Shown here in pieces: positions 1-9,221 of a stretch of DNA of 54,067 nt (the first letter of the stretch is position 1; each line of letters begins with the position of its first letter). The translations under genes were made by a program, and so were the position numbers. Source of the stretch: Diplocarpon mali (lineage: Eukaryota; Ascomycota; Leotiomycetes; Helotiales; Drepanopezizaceae). Where the stretch lies: the NCBI GenBank assembly GCA_024741835.1, contig JAENRP010000302.1, positions 626-54,692 on the forward strand, given 5' to 3'. Under the pieces are notes generated by a model. It did no database searches. It had not been told where the DNA came from and was given only the letters and a program-made list of their open reading frames with translations.

Positions 1-8
1 GAGCTTAC

Positions 9-965
9 GCCGAAGGATTCCTTGACGAGGTCGGGGAGCTTCAAGGCGTAGGCCTCGCCGCGTTCGGACAGGGCCGCATCACCACCGATCTTGCCCGAGA
101 CGTTCCACATCGACTCGCCGTGCTAGGGAGATCAGCTGCATTCCTGGGAGCGCAAGACGAGGGCGTTACCCGCGACAGCCAGATGGATCTCTGCTTGATG
201 TGCAGGTTCATCAAGTAGTACACCACCCGACTCTGGAGATAATCCTGGATCGCGTTGATGATGACCCGCTTGCCCACGTTCATGATCTTCAGATAGGTCA
301 AATCATTCTCGTCCTCATCGATGGTCTCGTAGACCTTCTCGTAGTTGCGAATCCGATTCCGGAAATCCTGCGCCGCCTTCTCGGGGTCCTGGCCTTGGTA
401 ATCCGGACTCGTCGTCTTGACCTCCAGGATGTTACTCATGATGAGCTCCTCATCGTCGCACTTGCTCTCGACAAACAGCGTCTCCACGCCCTCCTGGTCG
501 CAGCGCTCCTTGATCCACCGCCGCCGCTTCTTGGTGCTGTTCGTGGCATCGAGGATGGCAATGGTGCCGCCGGTCTTGAACCAGGAGAGCATGTCCGCAA
601 CGGCGGCCTCGGCGGCGGCGCGACGCGTACGCTCGCCTTCGGTGTTGGAAGCATCGAAGAAGTCGGCCGAGGGCTGCGCGGCGTCCTTGCGCCGGTAGTT
701 GCCGACATTGAAGACCCGGGCGTCGATGGAGAGCCAGCGGAGGTAGCGTTGAGCTAGGCGGTTAGCCGTGTTCTCGCCGACCTCTCGATCCCACCATCCA
801 GCTCTCCGAATGGCCGGAGGGAGCGGCGGAGGGAGGTCACACACCTTTCTGGGCAATCAAGCTCTTCCCCCTCGCCGGCAGTCCCACCATCACCACGCAG
901 ATCTGGGTATCTTCCACCTGCACACCGGCACCGTTAGTCTTGCGGCTGGGGCGCGCCAACTCCAT
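9..965 (-). CDS. 6-phosphofructo-2-kinase / fructose-2,6-bisphosphatase, 5' part (cut by window edge)
   Basis: Bifunctional enzyme that makes and removes fructose-2,6-bisphosphate, the cytosolic regulator of glycolysis versus gluconeogenesis. Exons read on the minus strand: 965-845, 753-170, 122-9. The first holds the Walker A motif (GLPARGKS) of the kinase; the second has the family block RVFNVGNYRR, the ILDATN segment and the linker YYLMNLHIKQRSIW; the third starts the phosphatase half with the catalytic RHGES and GKIGGD. Introns: 754-844 (donor GTGTGTG, branch CTAAC, acceptor TAG) and 123-169 (47 bp); all junctions keep frame. A GTAAGC donor lies at 8-3, so the remaining phosphatase exons are beyond the window. 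The phosphatase histidine is present, unlike yeast Pfk26. Start is unsure: ATG at 965 gives only 34 residues before the Walker lysine. An alternative begins with a 72-bp exon at 2200-2129 (donor GTACGT) joined to 1154-845, also in frame, giving a longer Ser/Pro-rich N-terminus. Function sure, 5' end not. Confidence 0.9.
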
Positions 966-1674
966 CTTCGCGGCTCTCCAAGCCAGGGGATGGTTCGCGC
1001 GAGAGGAGGGTGTAATTGGGGAGTGCCGGACGGGGGAGACGAGCAAGTCGAGGTGATCGCGTGAGCTGCGGGAGAAAACGGCTGCTGGGGCGGGCGCTCC
1101 TCGTGCGGCCGACTCGGCTCGCAGACGGGGGCAATCAGGAGGGGAGGAGGATCTCTGGGGATTATATTTGTGAAATGAAGCAATTGGTGGTGTGGACAAG
1201 GTGAGCAGAGCCGGGAGAAAAGGTGGTGGATCAGGGGGAGGTCAAGCAGAGGAAATGTCTTGGGACGACGACATCCCTGCAAGCTGGATCCCGTTCCCCG
1301 TGCTAGGGCTGGGGCTGCTGGACACCGGACTCGACAATTCGGTTGTCGGCTAGAGCCGCACAACCCCGCACTGGCGAGTGCCCCTCTTCTGTATGGCGAG
1401 AAAGCGAAGGGGATCAGGTCTTTGGAAATCGAGGAGGGGATGGTTACAGCATTCTCCAGTCTTCACGCATCTCTCTCTCTCTCTTGGGGAGGAGATGGTG
1501 TCTGGCGACGGCTGGGGCTTCTGCACACCGCGCCATGGGCTGCTTTCTTCTTGCAGCCAGGGGGGTTTGTTTATATGATGCTTGACCGCTGCCGAGGGAA
1601 ATCCGTCGCTGTTCTCCCACAGTGAGTTGTACGGAAAACGGATTTCGTCATCCAGAGTCCCCATCCTGTCGGTG

Positions 1675-1778
1675 AAGCAACACGATGCAACTTTGATGCA
1701 GTCGAACTCCCACCAACAAGCAAACGAAGCAACACGATGCAACTTTGATGCAGTCCAACACCCAGCAACAAGCAAACG
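1675..1778. repeat. 52-bp direct tandem repeat, two copies
   Basis: Copies 1675-1726 and 1727-1778 both begin AAGCAACACGATGCAACTTT and end with AACAAGCAAACG; they differ at a few bases in the middle. The unit is not a multiple of three. It lies in non-coding DNA between the PFK2 gene and the next minisatellite. Confidence 0.9.
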
Positions 1779-1859
1779 AAACGAAAGAAACCGCACCACC
1801 GAGAAGAGGCCAAGCCCGGATCCAGATTCCTGGTAATGCCAGCCCCTTTCCGCCGAGCA

Positions 1860-1908
1860 CCGGGTACGGGTCGGACGGGTCGGGTACCGGTCGGGTACGG
1901 GTCGGATA
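1860..1908. repeat. GGGTACGG / GGGTCGG short-period repeat
   Basis: About six degenerate copies of a 6-8 bp unit (GGGTACGG, GGTCGGAC, GGGTCGGG) follow each other, broken by ACCGG. It is a simple GC-rich microsatellite-like tract; no coding or protein-binding role can be shown. Confidence 0.75.
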
Positions 1909-2544
1909 CACTCGCAGCCAAAGCCGGACCCCTCCCGTTTGTCACGCCGCTCGCCCGGCTGCAGCACGTGTGTGTGTGTCTCTTATCAAAGAGTGCAAGC
2001 ATGTCTACGACATCCTCATGGGCGCAAAGAGCAAGCAAACGCCGTACATCACAACAAAAACACAACACAATAACAAACAGCCTCGCAATCATAACTGCCT
2101 CAAGGCAGCCGGTGAGAAGGATACGTACGTTGCCCATACTGTAGGTCATGGCGGTCTTCCTGCCCGGCGAGGAGCTGCCTGCCGCGACGCCGACTGGCAT
2201 TTTCTCTTCTCCCCTCTGACTTCTCTTCTCTTCTCTTGAGCCGGTATTTCCTCTGTCTCGTCCTCGTGACGCTGATGTGATGTGATGTGCTGCTGGTGCT
2301 GATGCTGGTGCTGTTCGAACAAAGCCCTGCTGACGAGCTCGCTTCGAGCCAGGACGGGGAGGGCAGAGAGGGATGGTGGATGCACAGCAGGACGACGTCG
2401 CGTTACGTTGATAGCACCGGGAAGGAAATACACAATGCCACCACAGGAAGTATGTGTGACTGGTATGAGAGTATGAAACCGAGAGGAGAGACTGAAGATA
2501 ATACACTCGTGCTGCCGAGTAAGCCACATGCTTATCGATAAGCG

Positions 2545-2577
2545 GGTCGGAGGGGTCGGAGGGGTCGGAGGGGGTCC
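2545..2577. repeat. (GGGTCGGAG)n short tandem repeat
   Basis: Three to four head-to-tail 9-bp units of GGGTCGGAG. Similar in core (GGTCGG) to the tract at 1860-1908, so both may come from one repeat family. Confidence 0.8.
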
Positions 2578-3198
2578 CTTGTTCTGCTCCGACTACGCCG
2601 TGTCGTCTGGCTCTATCCGAGTTACGGGTTGTCGAACGGGATGGCGACGGGAAAAGCGAAAACTGGTCGGTACTGGGAATTCAGTTCCCCATCCGCCCTG
2701 CTGTCCCTTTTCCCGCACACCCTCCGCTCCCCGTGCTCCTCCCCGTGACCCGGCCGCTAGAGCCCCGACCGCTCGTGGCCGGACATCCTCCGACACGCAG
2801 CCATCTTGGCCTGCTCCAACCACGGAATCAAGTGAAACTGGGCTTCGGAGCAGAGAGCGCTGCTCGCGTGGCCTGCTCGAGGTTCGGGCGTGGGGACGAA
2901 CAGCACGGCAGGTCGCGCGTGGTGCTTGACTCGTCGGGACGGGCCCGGCGGAGCGGTGGAGGGGCGTGGGGACGGCGATGCGGCAACCCCAGCAGGAGAA
3001 ATCGGCTTGGGGGGAAATGGGGGAAGTCTGGGAGATGTTGTCTGTCTCGAGGAGCGGACATGTGAGGCGAGGAGTGGCATGGGATGGGGGAGGATGGTTC
3101 GGTCAGCAAGGCATGATAGCATATCGGAGAGAGGATGGGACGCGCTTCTCTCGAGGCGAGGGCTCGACGTCTGGGCGTCTGTATGCAACACCACTCGA

Positions 3199-3540
3199 TA
3201 TATCTTCACGCGAAGAGTTCTGGGAGGCCGGACCGAGTGTGTTGTTCTCTGCTGTCGCAACCCCTTTTCTCGGATGTCGGCCGAAGCGAGTGTGTTGTTC
3301 TCTGCTGTCGCAACCCCTTTTCTCGGATAAAGGCCGAAGCGAGTGTGTTGTTCTCTGCTGTCGAAACCCCCTTTCTCGGATGTCGGCCGAAGCGAGTCTA
3401 TTATCCTCTGCTGTCCAAAACATCTTCATACGAAGTAGGTCGGACCGAGCCTGTCATTCTTTAATCGAAAAAACCTTGGGAAGTAGGTCGGGCCGGGTCT
3501 ACTATTCCCTCCTACCGAAAACTCGCGGGATACGAGGAGG
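3199..3540. repeat. 53-bp minisatellite, four good and about three decayed units
   Basis: Unit starts fall at 3235, 3288, 3341 and 3394, a strict 53-bp period. The first three units all begin GAGTGTGTTGTTCTCTGCTG and are nearly identical. The fourth is diverged, and two weaker copies follow (from about 3447 and 3496); a half unit precedes at about 3199-3234. The sequence decays outward from a homogenised centre. The period is not divisible by three, so reading frame cycles between units, which argues against a coding repeat even though frames happen to stay open. Confidence 0.9.
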
Positions 3541-3957
3541 ATCCAAGGCGCGAAAACACCTCGACCCCTCGACCGGGGCATACGCCAGACCGCTGGCTGG
3601 GGAAAGCAAGGAGGGAGTCACCCTTTTCGACCGAGCTCTGACGGCGCCGCAGTCAAGAATAAGCCCTTCCTCCGCCCAAGAGCAACCGAAAGAACCCGAA
3701 AAACTAGAATCTCTGATGCGTAGCGTACGAAAGAATGCTGGCTCGACTCCGTCGAGGAATAGATGAGCCAAGACCCAGAACGAAATGTCTCAACATCAGT
3801 GCCATCGGACATCCAGCCCCACCGCTCATCGCGCTCAAATGCATCCAGAAGCCACCAGATCCAGCCGGACAGAAAACCCCCAATCCAAACCAGTCAAGGG
3901 CAACCGAAACCCCGGCCCGTTCCAACCATCGCCATCCAAGTCTCGTCCGCCCGCGCT

Positions 3958-5559
3958 CTAGTAGGTCGCATGACAATTCTCATCCGCGCAATCCAGCTCG
4001 TCCAGGAGACCTCCCCAGCCCTCGTCCCGCAAAGCGCCCTCGTCGAACTTCCAGCCGCCAGGAGGAGCCAGAGCGGTCGAGTCGGTGGCGTAGTACGCAT
4101 GTCTTTCGATCGTGCCCGTCTCGGGGCCGACTGGAGGGATAGCTGTATGGCGCGGCCGAGTAGCATTGACAATGTCGAGAGCAGACAGGTAAGAAGGCAG
4201 ATCGTCATCATCCGCAGCCGGTCCTCCAGCAGCAGCCTCAAAGCCCGGCGGCGCCTGGACCTGACCCCCGTAGTAATTCGGCTCCCTCCCCGTCCCGCCG
4301 CCTCCCATCACACGCACCGGCGCGTCGCCCTCGAAGCTGGTGGAGACGCCGCTGTCCGTCCGCCCCCGCGCGACGTAGCGCTCCATCTCCTCGTGCTCCT
4401 CGAAGATCCTGCTGATGGCGGGCAGCCGGTCGAGGTTGCCGTGGAAGCACACGGCTCTGCGCTCGAACCAGACGATGTCGTCGCGCTTGGCGGCGAGAGC
4501 GCTGCAGAGGGCGTCCATCTCGGCGCGGGTGAGGTCCTGCGGGTTGGGGATGAGTCTGCGGACCACGGCGTCGCTGTAGAGATCGACGCGTGGGAGGGGG
4601 AAGCGGCGGGGCTCTGGGGGTGGGTGTCAGCACGTCGGATCCGAAGAAAGTAAACAAACGCGGATCCCGTCGGCCGGGCCCCCAGACCAGAGCACCGCCA
4701 GGGCCGTCGAACCCATCCGAAGCAAAGCCTTGCGAGAGAGAGAGAGAGAGAGAGCGCGCGCATGGAGGAGAGAAAGAGACGGGGGCACTTACCACGGTTC
4801 ATGACCCTGCCCTCGCCCTCGGCCTTCAACTCCACCATGTCCGGCCAAAAAGCGCGCATCTTGATGCTCGCCGCGCTCTTCTTGCCCTCGACGATATGCT
4901 CCTCGTCGCCGCCCCAAACGGCTGTCTTCTCGCCCAGGAACTTGCTGTACGACGCGCTGCCGCCGTCTTCGAGCCGCTGCTCGTGCTCCGGGACAGTCCT
5001 TCCGTCATTGTAACCCGCGAACGCGAACTACACCACCGAGTATCAGTACTTGCTCTCCCTCTTCAGCTGCTCCCTCTCACCGCCCACCCCCCTTCTCGTC
5101 TTTGTCCACCCCCTTCTCGTCTTTGCTCACCACACTCCGCTCAACCACGCAAGGGAGATCAGACACAAACACAACACCAAATCCGTCCCCGAAAGCCAAG
5201 GCAAAGAAGAAGAACAAAGGGTCGAGGTTGGAGCAAGAGGAGACGAAAAAACAGACACCACCCACCTGCCGAACCCTCAGATCCTCCCCCCTCGTAACCG
5301 GCCGGCCTCCCCTCTTCTTGACCCCCAACTCGGCGATGCGGCCCTGCATGCGAACCCGCTGGCGGCGCAGGCGCGCATCGTGCGTCTCGTGGACGTGAAC
5401 CGCGTACTCGGCCGCGTTCTGCGGGAAGAAGGGGGACGTCCTCGTGAGCCCGAGGTGCGAGGCCGCCGTGCTGATGCGCGCGTACCGCGCGGCGGTCGAG
5501 GCCGCGGGGGAGATCCAGGACTGCGAGGTGCCGGCGTTGTGCGAGCCGGTGGCGGCCAT
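3958..5559 (-). CDS. Unidentified 394-residue protein, three exons
   Basis: I do not recognise the family. Exons on the minus strand: 5559-5266, 5027-4793, 4613-3958. Introns 5028-5265 (GTGGGT...TAG) and 4614-4792 (GTAAGT...CAG) keep frame, giving 394 residues. The N-terminal third is basic and Ala/Ser/Arg-rich; the second exon has an AGYNDGRTVPEHEQRL segment and a WPDMVELKAEGEG block; the third opens with Pro/Arg-rich sequence followed by a region that looks folded (about 180-270: DLYSDAVVRRLIPNP, EEHEEMERYVARG), then a Gly/Ala-rich low-complexity part with an Asp run (DDDD) and a conserved-looking acidic tail ending CADENCHATY. No signal peptide or membrane segment is evident. Codon use and perfect splice sites support a real gene. 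The start was chosen as the first Met after a CA-rich leader; the frame is open further upstream but as low-complexity Asn/His/Thr. Confidence 0.75.
4735..4754. repeat. (GA)n microsatellite inside an intron
   Basis: About ten GA dinucleotides inside the 179-bp second intron of the unidentified gene; as TC on the transcribed strand it forms a pyrimidine tract between donor and branch region. Confidence 0.85.
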
Positions 5560-5696
5560 TGTGCGGGTGGGGGTGTGGTTGTTGTGGTTGTTGTGGTTAG
5601 GGTGGTTGGGGTGGTGTTTGGTGGCGGTGGTGTTGTTGTTGTGTATCCTGTTGTGCTCGGTGGTGTTGTTGTTTGGGCTGTGGTTGGGGCCGTGGC
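5560..5696 (-). promoter_or_regulatory. CA-rich leader of the unidentified gene (GT-rich on plus strand)
   Basis: Directly before the chosen ATG the minus strand is almost only C and A (runs such as CAACCACAACAACC), strongly strand-asymmetric for about 135 bases. Unstructured CA-rich 5' leaders are common before fungal housekeeping genes; the complementary strand is GT/GG-rich and could form G-quadruplexes. Leader role is inference. Confidence 0.5.
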
Positions 5697-8369
5697 TAAG
5701 ACGTTCTACTCTTCTCCACTCTGCTCTGCTCTGCTCTACTCTCCTCAACGACAGCCAGGCTCCCTTCTCATGTCTCCACGTGCCCGCATCTCAGCAGGAA
5801 GAACAGCCCCAAGCGCAAGTCGGAGAAGCGTAGTAGTGTGATATGGCTTGGACGGAGCCTCTCCTCTCCTCCCTCTTCCCCTCACGCGACAGCCGCGTGG
5901 TGAATGAAATACCTATTCACCTCTCCACCCTACCTATGCATTTATCTATTTGCACATACACATCCCCAGAGCTATCGGAGCTGTGACTACCTAGAGACTG
6001 AGCGGTAGTTGAACTCCTAGGCACCTTTGTACGTATCTGCATTACATGTCGCTTGTCTTTCTTTCCCTTGTGCCGGATCTAGATCTGGATCTGTATCTGC
6101 ATCCCTATCCCTATCCCTATCCCCATCCGCGTCTCTTTCTCAGTCTCAGTCTCACTTTTCCACTCCCTCACTCATAGGCCGCCCTTCCTCCCCTCACTCA
6201 AAAGGCACTCCTCCTACCTCCCGCAGAACCAACCCCCCCTTCTCATCGCCCAGAGTCCTCTCAGCCCCCACGGACGCACCCAAGTCCTTTCCGCTCAATC
6301 GCAGCTAGACAAGAGTGCTGCGGGAGGGTACATCCTTATGAGTTGGGATGTGGTATGATACACCTCTGCTTTTGCCCTTTCTCGCTCTGTTTTTTTCTTT
6401 TTTGATTGCATGTTTACATGGAGACAGATAGGGGCTGGCTTTGTTGTGCTTGTAGATTGTGCTTCTATCTTATGAAGCTATGTGCTAGTAGCTATGCGTA
6501 ATAAGCTACTACATGCCATAGTCTTGTAGTCTTACACACACTATATCAAGGAGGGAGCGATGCGGTAGAAGATAGAAAGCGAGATGATCTAGTATAGCAT
6601 CATCGACATCGCGTCCTTACTTTCTTACACCTCTCCCTCCGCTAGCTGGTACGCACTCTGGATTTTTCTTCTTCTTCTTCTTTAACCCGGGGATTAGATC
6701 GTTGGGATGAGGTGTTACATATACGTATTTTTATGTTTGGAGTGGAGATTGCAAGGGAGGTTCTCAGAGCTAGTACTTTGATTCTTTGGTGTTTGGATAA
6801 ATAAGGGTTTTCTGGTTGTGCTATTGATCTCAGGGACCACAGGGGCTTTAAGCGAGTTTTAGTGGGCTTTGACGTAAAGAGAATTTATAAGATTGGCTTT
6901 ATCCCGAAAGAGTAGAGAGGGGGTTTCAGGGCCCTGTATTATCGTGTGTATAGTTGTAGACATCTCTATATATACATGTTCAGCCTCACAGAGTTCACGT
7001 ATCCTGTTCTCTTCTTTTCAGAATATAATATTTAGTCTAATTCGCATGTCGTTTCCTTATAGCAGACTTTACTGGCAACAGTTCAGGGCGAATTCTTTCA
7101 ATGGAGATGATAGATATCGTGCGCTCTGTAGGAATGGTTTTAGAAAGCTTTGCAATTAGTTCAGTAAGTTTGCAGAATAGAACAATTATCAACTACACCG
7201 ACCTGTTAGTTCCAAGATGTACCGCGGACTAGAGTATGGCGCATCTTAGGCTAATAATGCCCCTACTTCAAGACATAATACATTGATCTCCTTTCAAAGA
7301 GGGAAAGGTATTTAATAGCATATTCAGAGCTTTCCATCTCTTTGTATATAGCAGCAGCTTCTCTTGTTTGATGCAGCACGAGCATGTCCTAGAATACGTT
7401 TCTCTACACCTACATAGATTTCTAAATGTATAAAAATTGCTTTCTAAGTTACGTCTTCTACCTGACTCCTTTCAAATTCTTATGCATTTAAATTTTCCGC
7501 GATTAGGTCTGTTTTGTTGATTTGTTGTTGACAGAAAAAAAGATTTTTTTTCTATTTATAAAGCTGAATGTGGTAAGAATCTTTTCATATTTATGCTTTT
7601 TCATTCCTCAACTAATTCTAGTTTTGAAATTCTGTGGATATATTTTCCTGGGCTAGGTTGGGCTCTTCTTTACTGTCATCCATTTTATTGCGGTCATTCT
7701 TAGCATATTTGAACTCCTAGACACCTACGATATTCGTCTGCTTTTTATGCCATTTTCATCTTCGATTATGGCTAAGGGCATCAGCTAGTTTGGTAATCCA
7801 TATCTTGCGGTTTATAGCCAAGTAAGTGCTCATTATTTGAGGACTTATGAGCAGCGCCAATGGAATGCTTCAATCATTTTGATGAATATCATGCTCCTTG
7901 ATATTTAAGTATGATTTTCAACCACGGAGCCGGACGACCTTCGCAGCCAAGCTCAGGATTCTATCCGTAGTCAAGGCTATTCTACCATCTCGGTCCTATG
8001 GTCCAATCGCTCCTGAGACTAGATCAGAAGTGGTTTTCACTAGCTGACTTCGCGGGGAAAGAGAAAACGACTTTCTGAACGCCGGATCAGGTAACGCCAG
8101 TAAATGCCAGCCGCGTACGAATAGAGAAATATATAGATTTTAAACTATCCCCGGTCTGAACTTTGGAGAAATGAAAGATTGAATAATCTCACCTGTTATC
8201 TTTTGTCCGAACCATATCAGAGAGTACAATGTTTAAGACAATAGGAAAACCTTGACAGTATCATTCGAATTATATCCATCACTATGCTAAGCGAAACTAC
8301 GAGGATTAAATAAATACCATCTACTCTTTACGCACAGTTCCGAGTTTACACTCAAGATCCCATAGATAT

Positions 8370-8391
8370 GGTTATCTATGGTTTGGTAAAT
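8370..8391. repeat. 8-bp inverted repeat with 6-base loop
   Basis: CCATAGAT and ATCTATGG flank the loop ATGGTT, in the AT-rich desert. A perfect short hairpin; no T-run follows and no function is implied. Confidence 0.6.
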
Positions 8392-8765
8392 CCCATAGTA
8401 GACAGAGCACATTATTTTTGGCATGATCGTATTGCTTATTCAGCGGGAAGGTGAGGTGTTATTTCTATTTATTTGGACGGCAATTGCATATTCATCTGAG
8501 TCAAAAGAGGCAGGAAGCGTGGCTGACGTTACCTAGTAACAGACTTTTATTGAAAGAGTATTATCCATTGAGTCTTAGCATCGGAGCGATATCCATTCTT
8601 TGACTGCATATTAGCCCCTGAACGACAAAATTCGAATTCGGTACAACTGGAAAAAAAGAAGTACACCCTGAAGATGCTTCAGCCCACCTCCTTCTTCGTC
8701 TGAATTCGAAATTTTTTCTTTTTCGAAAATAACACTTTGCAAATAAAACCGATTCCAGAATGCTG

Positions 8766-9014
8766 TTAGCTGTGAGAATCAACGATGGCTCTTTGAAACC
8801 GTGATTCGTCCCCTGATAGTTGACAAAGGCCTGCGGCAGCAAAAGCACAGTTGACAGCAGTGACTAGTGGGTTTCCAGAATCTAGAATCTGAGAAGAACA
8901 ATTATCAGTGATACACTCCAGCCAGGAACTAACTCGACTTACGCTGCGCAACTTCTTGTTCGGTGGTGGTTTGAGGGATCCACTTCCCTTTCGCTTTGAC
9001 GTCTTCGGGGACAT
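8766..9014 (-). CDS. Possible small two-exon ORF in the gene desert (64 aa)
   Basis: Not recognised. Exon 9014-8943 encodes 24 residues, very basic (KRKGSG, PPPNKKLR). A strong GTAAGT donor, a CTGAT branch-like site and a CAG acceptor after a pyrimidine stretch define a 54-bp intron (8889-8942). Exon 8888-8766 adds 40 residues and a stop, in frame (phase 0). The frame also opens 14 codons upstream to an ATG at 9056. Good splice signals favour a gene; the tiny size, the AT-rich setting and the 18S rDNA fragment only 18 bp upstream favour a gene remnant or chance. Could be a broken piece of a larger gene. Confidence 0.25.
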   Translation of the reverse strand: MSPKTSKRKGSGSLKPPPNKKLRSVSRVSSWLECITDNCSSQILDSGNPLVTAVNCAFAAAGLCQLSGDESRFQRAIVDSHS

Positions 9015-9073
9015 TTCGAGTAGGCAACAATCGGGAATCCTTTTTGTTGTCTGCATAACTTGCCCAGGCGGGC

Positions 9074-9113
9074 ACGGTATCTGATCGTCTTCGATCCCCT
9101 AACTTTCGTTCAC

Positions 9114-9151
<38 letters not shown>

Positions 9152-9221
9152 AGTTAGTCTTCAATAAATCCAAGAATTTCACCTCTGACAATTGAATACT
9201 GATGCCCCCGACTATCCCTAT
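9074..9221 (-). rRNA. Isolated internal fragment of nuclear 18S rRNA (~148 bp)
   Basis: Read on the minus strand this is the universally conserved central part of eukaryotic SSU rRNA: GTCGGGGGCATCAGTATTC, then GGTGAAATTCTTGGATTTAT, GAAAGTTAGGGGATCGAAG and GATCAGATACCGT. From memory it follows the Pezizomycotina consensus (CCAAGGATGTTTTCATTAATCAGTGAACG) without visible mutation. Normal 18S continues CGTAGTCTTAACC after ACCGT; here the match stops abruptly, and upstream of ATAGGG it also stops. It is therefore a non-functional dispersed rDNA piece, not an rRNA gene. It is oddly intact for its AT-rich surroundings. Confidence 0.9.

Larger units (their letters stand above)
966..3957. other. Spacer with minisatellites, possibly the PFK2 leader
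   Basis: No convincing gene of its own. On the minus strand 2200-2129 could be a remote first exon of the PFK2/FBP2 gene (ATG in A-rich context, GTACGT donor). The rest is 5' flank of that gene and, from about 3.76 kb, 3' flank of the unknown gene that ends at 3958. It contains four blocks of short tandem repeats listed separately, and many overlapping shadow ORFs caused by GC-rich sequence. Confidence 0.6.

Noticed and set aside
3235..3446. Minisatellite considered as a CRISPR-like array or coding repeat
   Set aside because: Units are directly adjacent without unique spacers, the organism is eukaryotic, and 53 bp is not a multiple of three.
8929..9138. 69-codon minus-strand ORF running through the 18S fragment
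   Set aside because: Half of it is translated rRNA sequence; the neighbouring frame fits the splice sites better.
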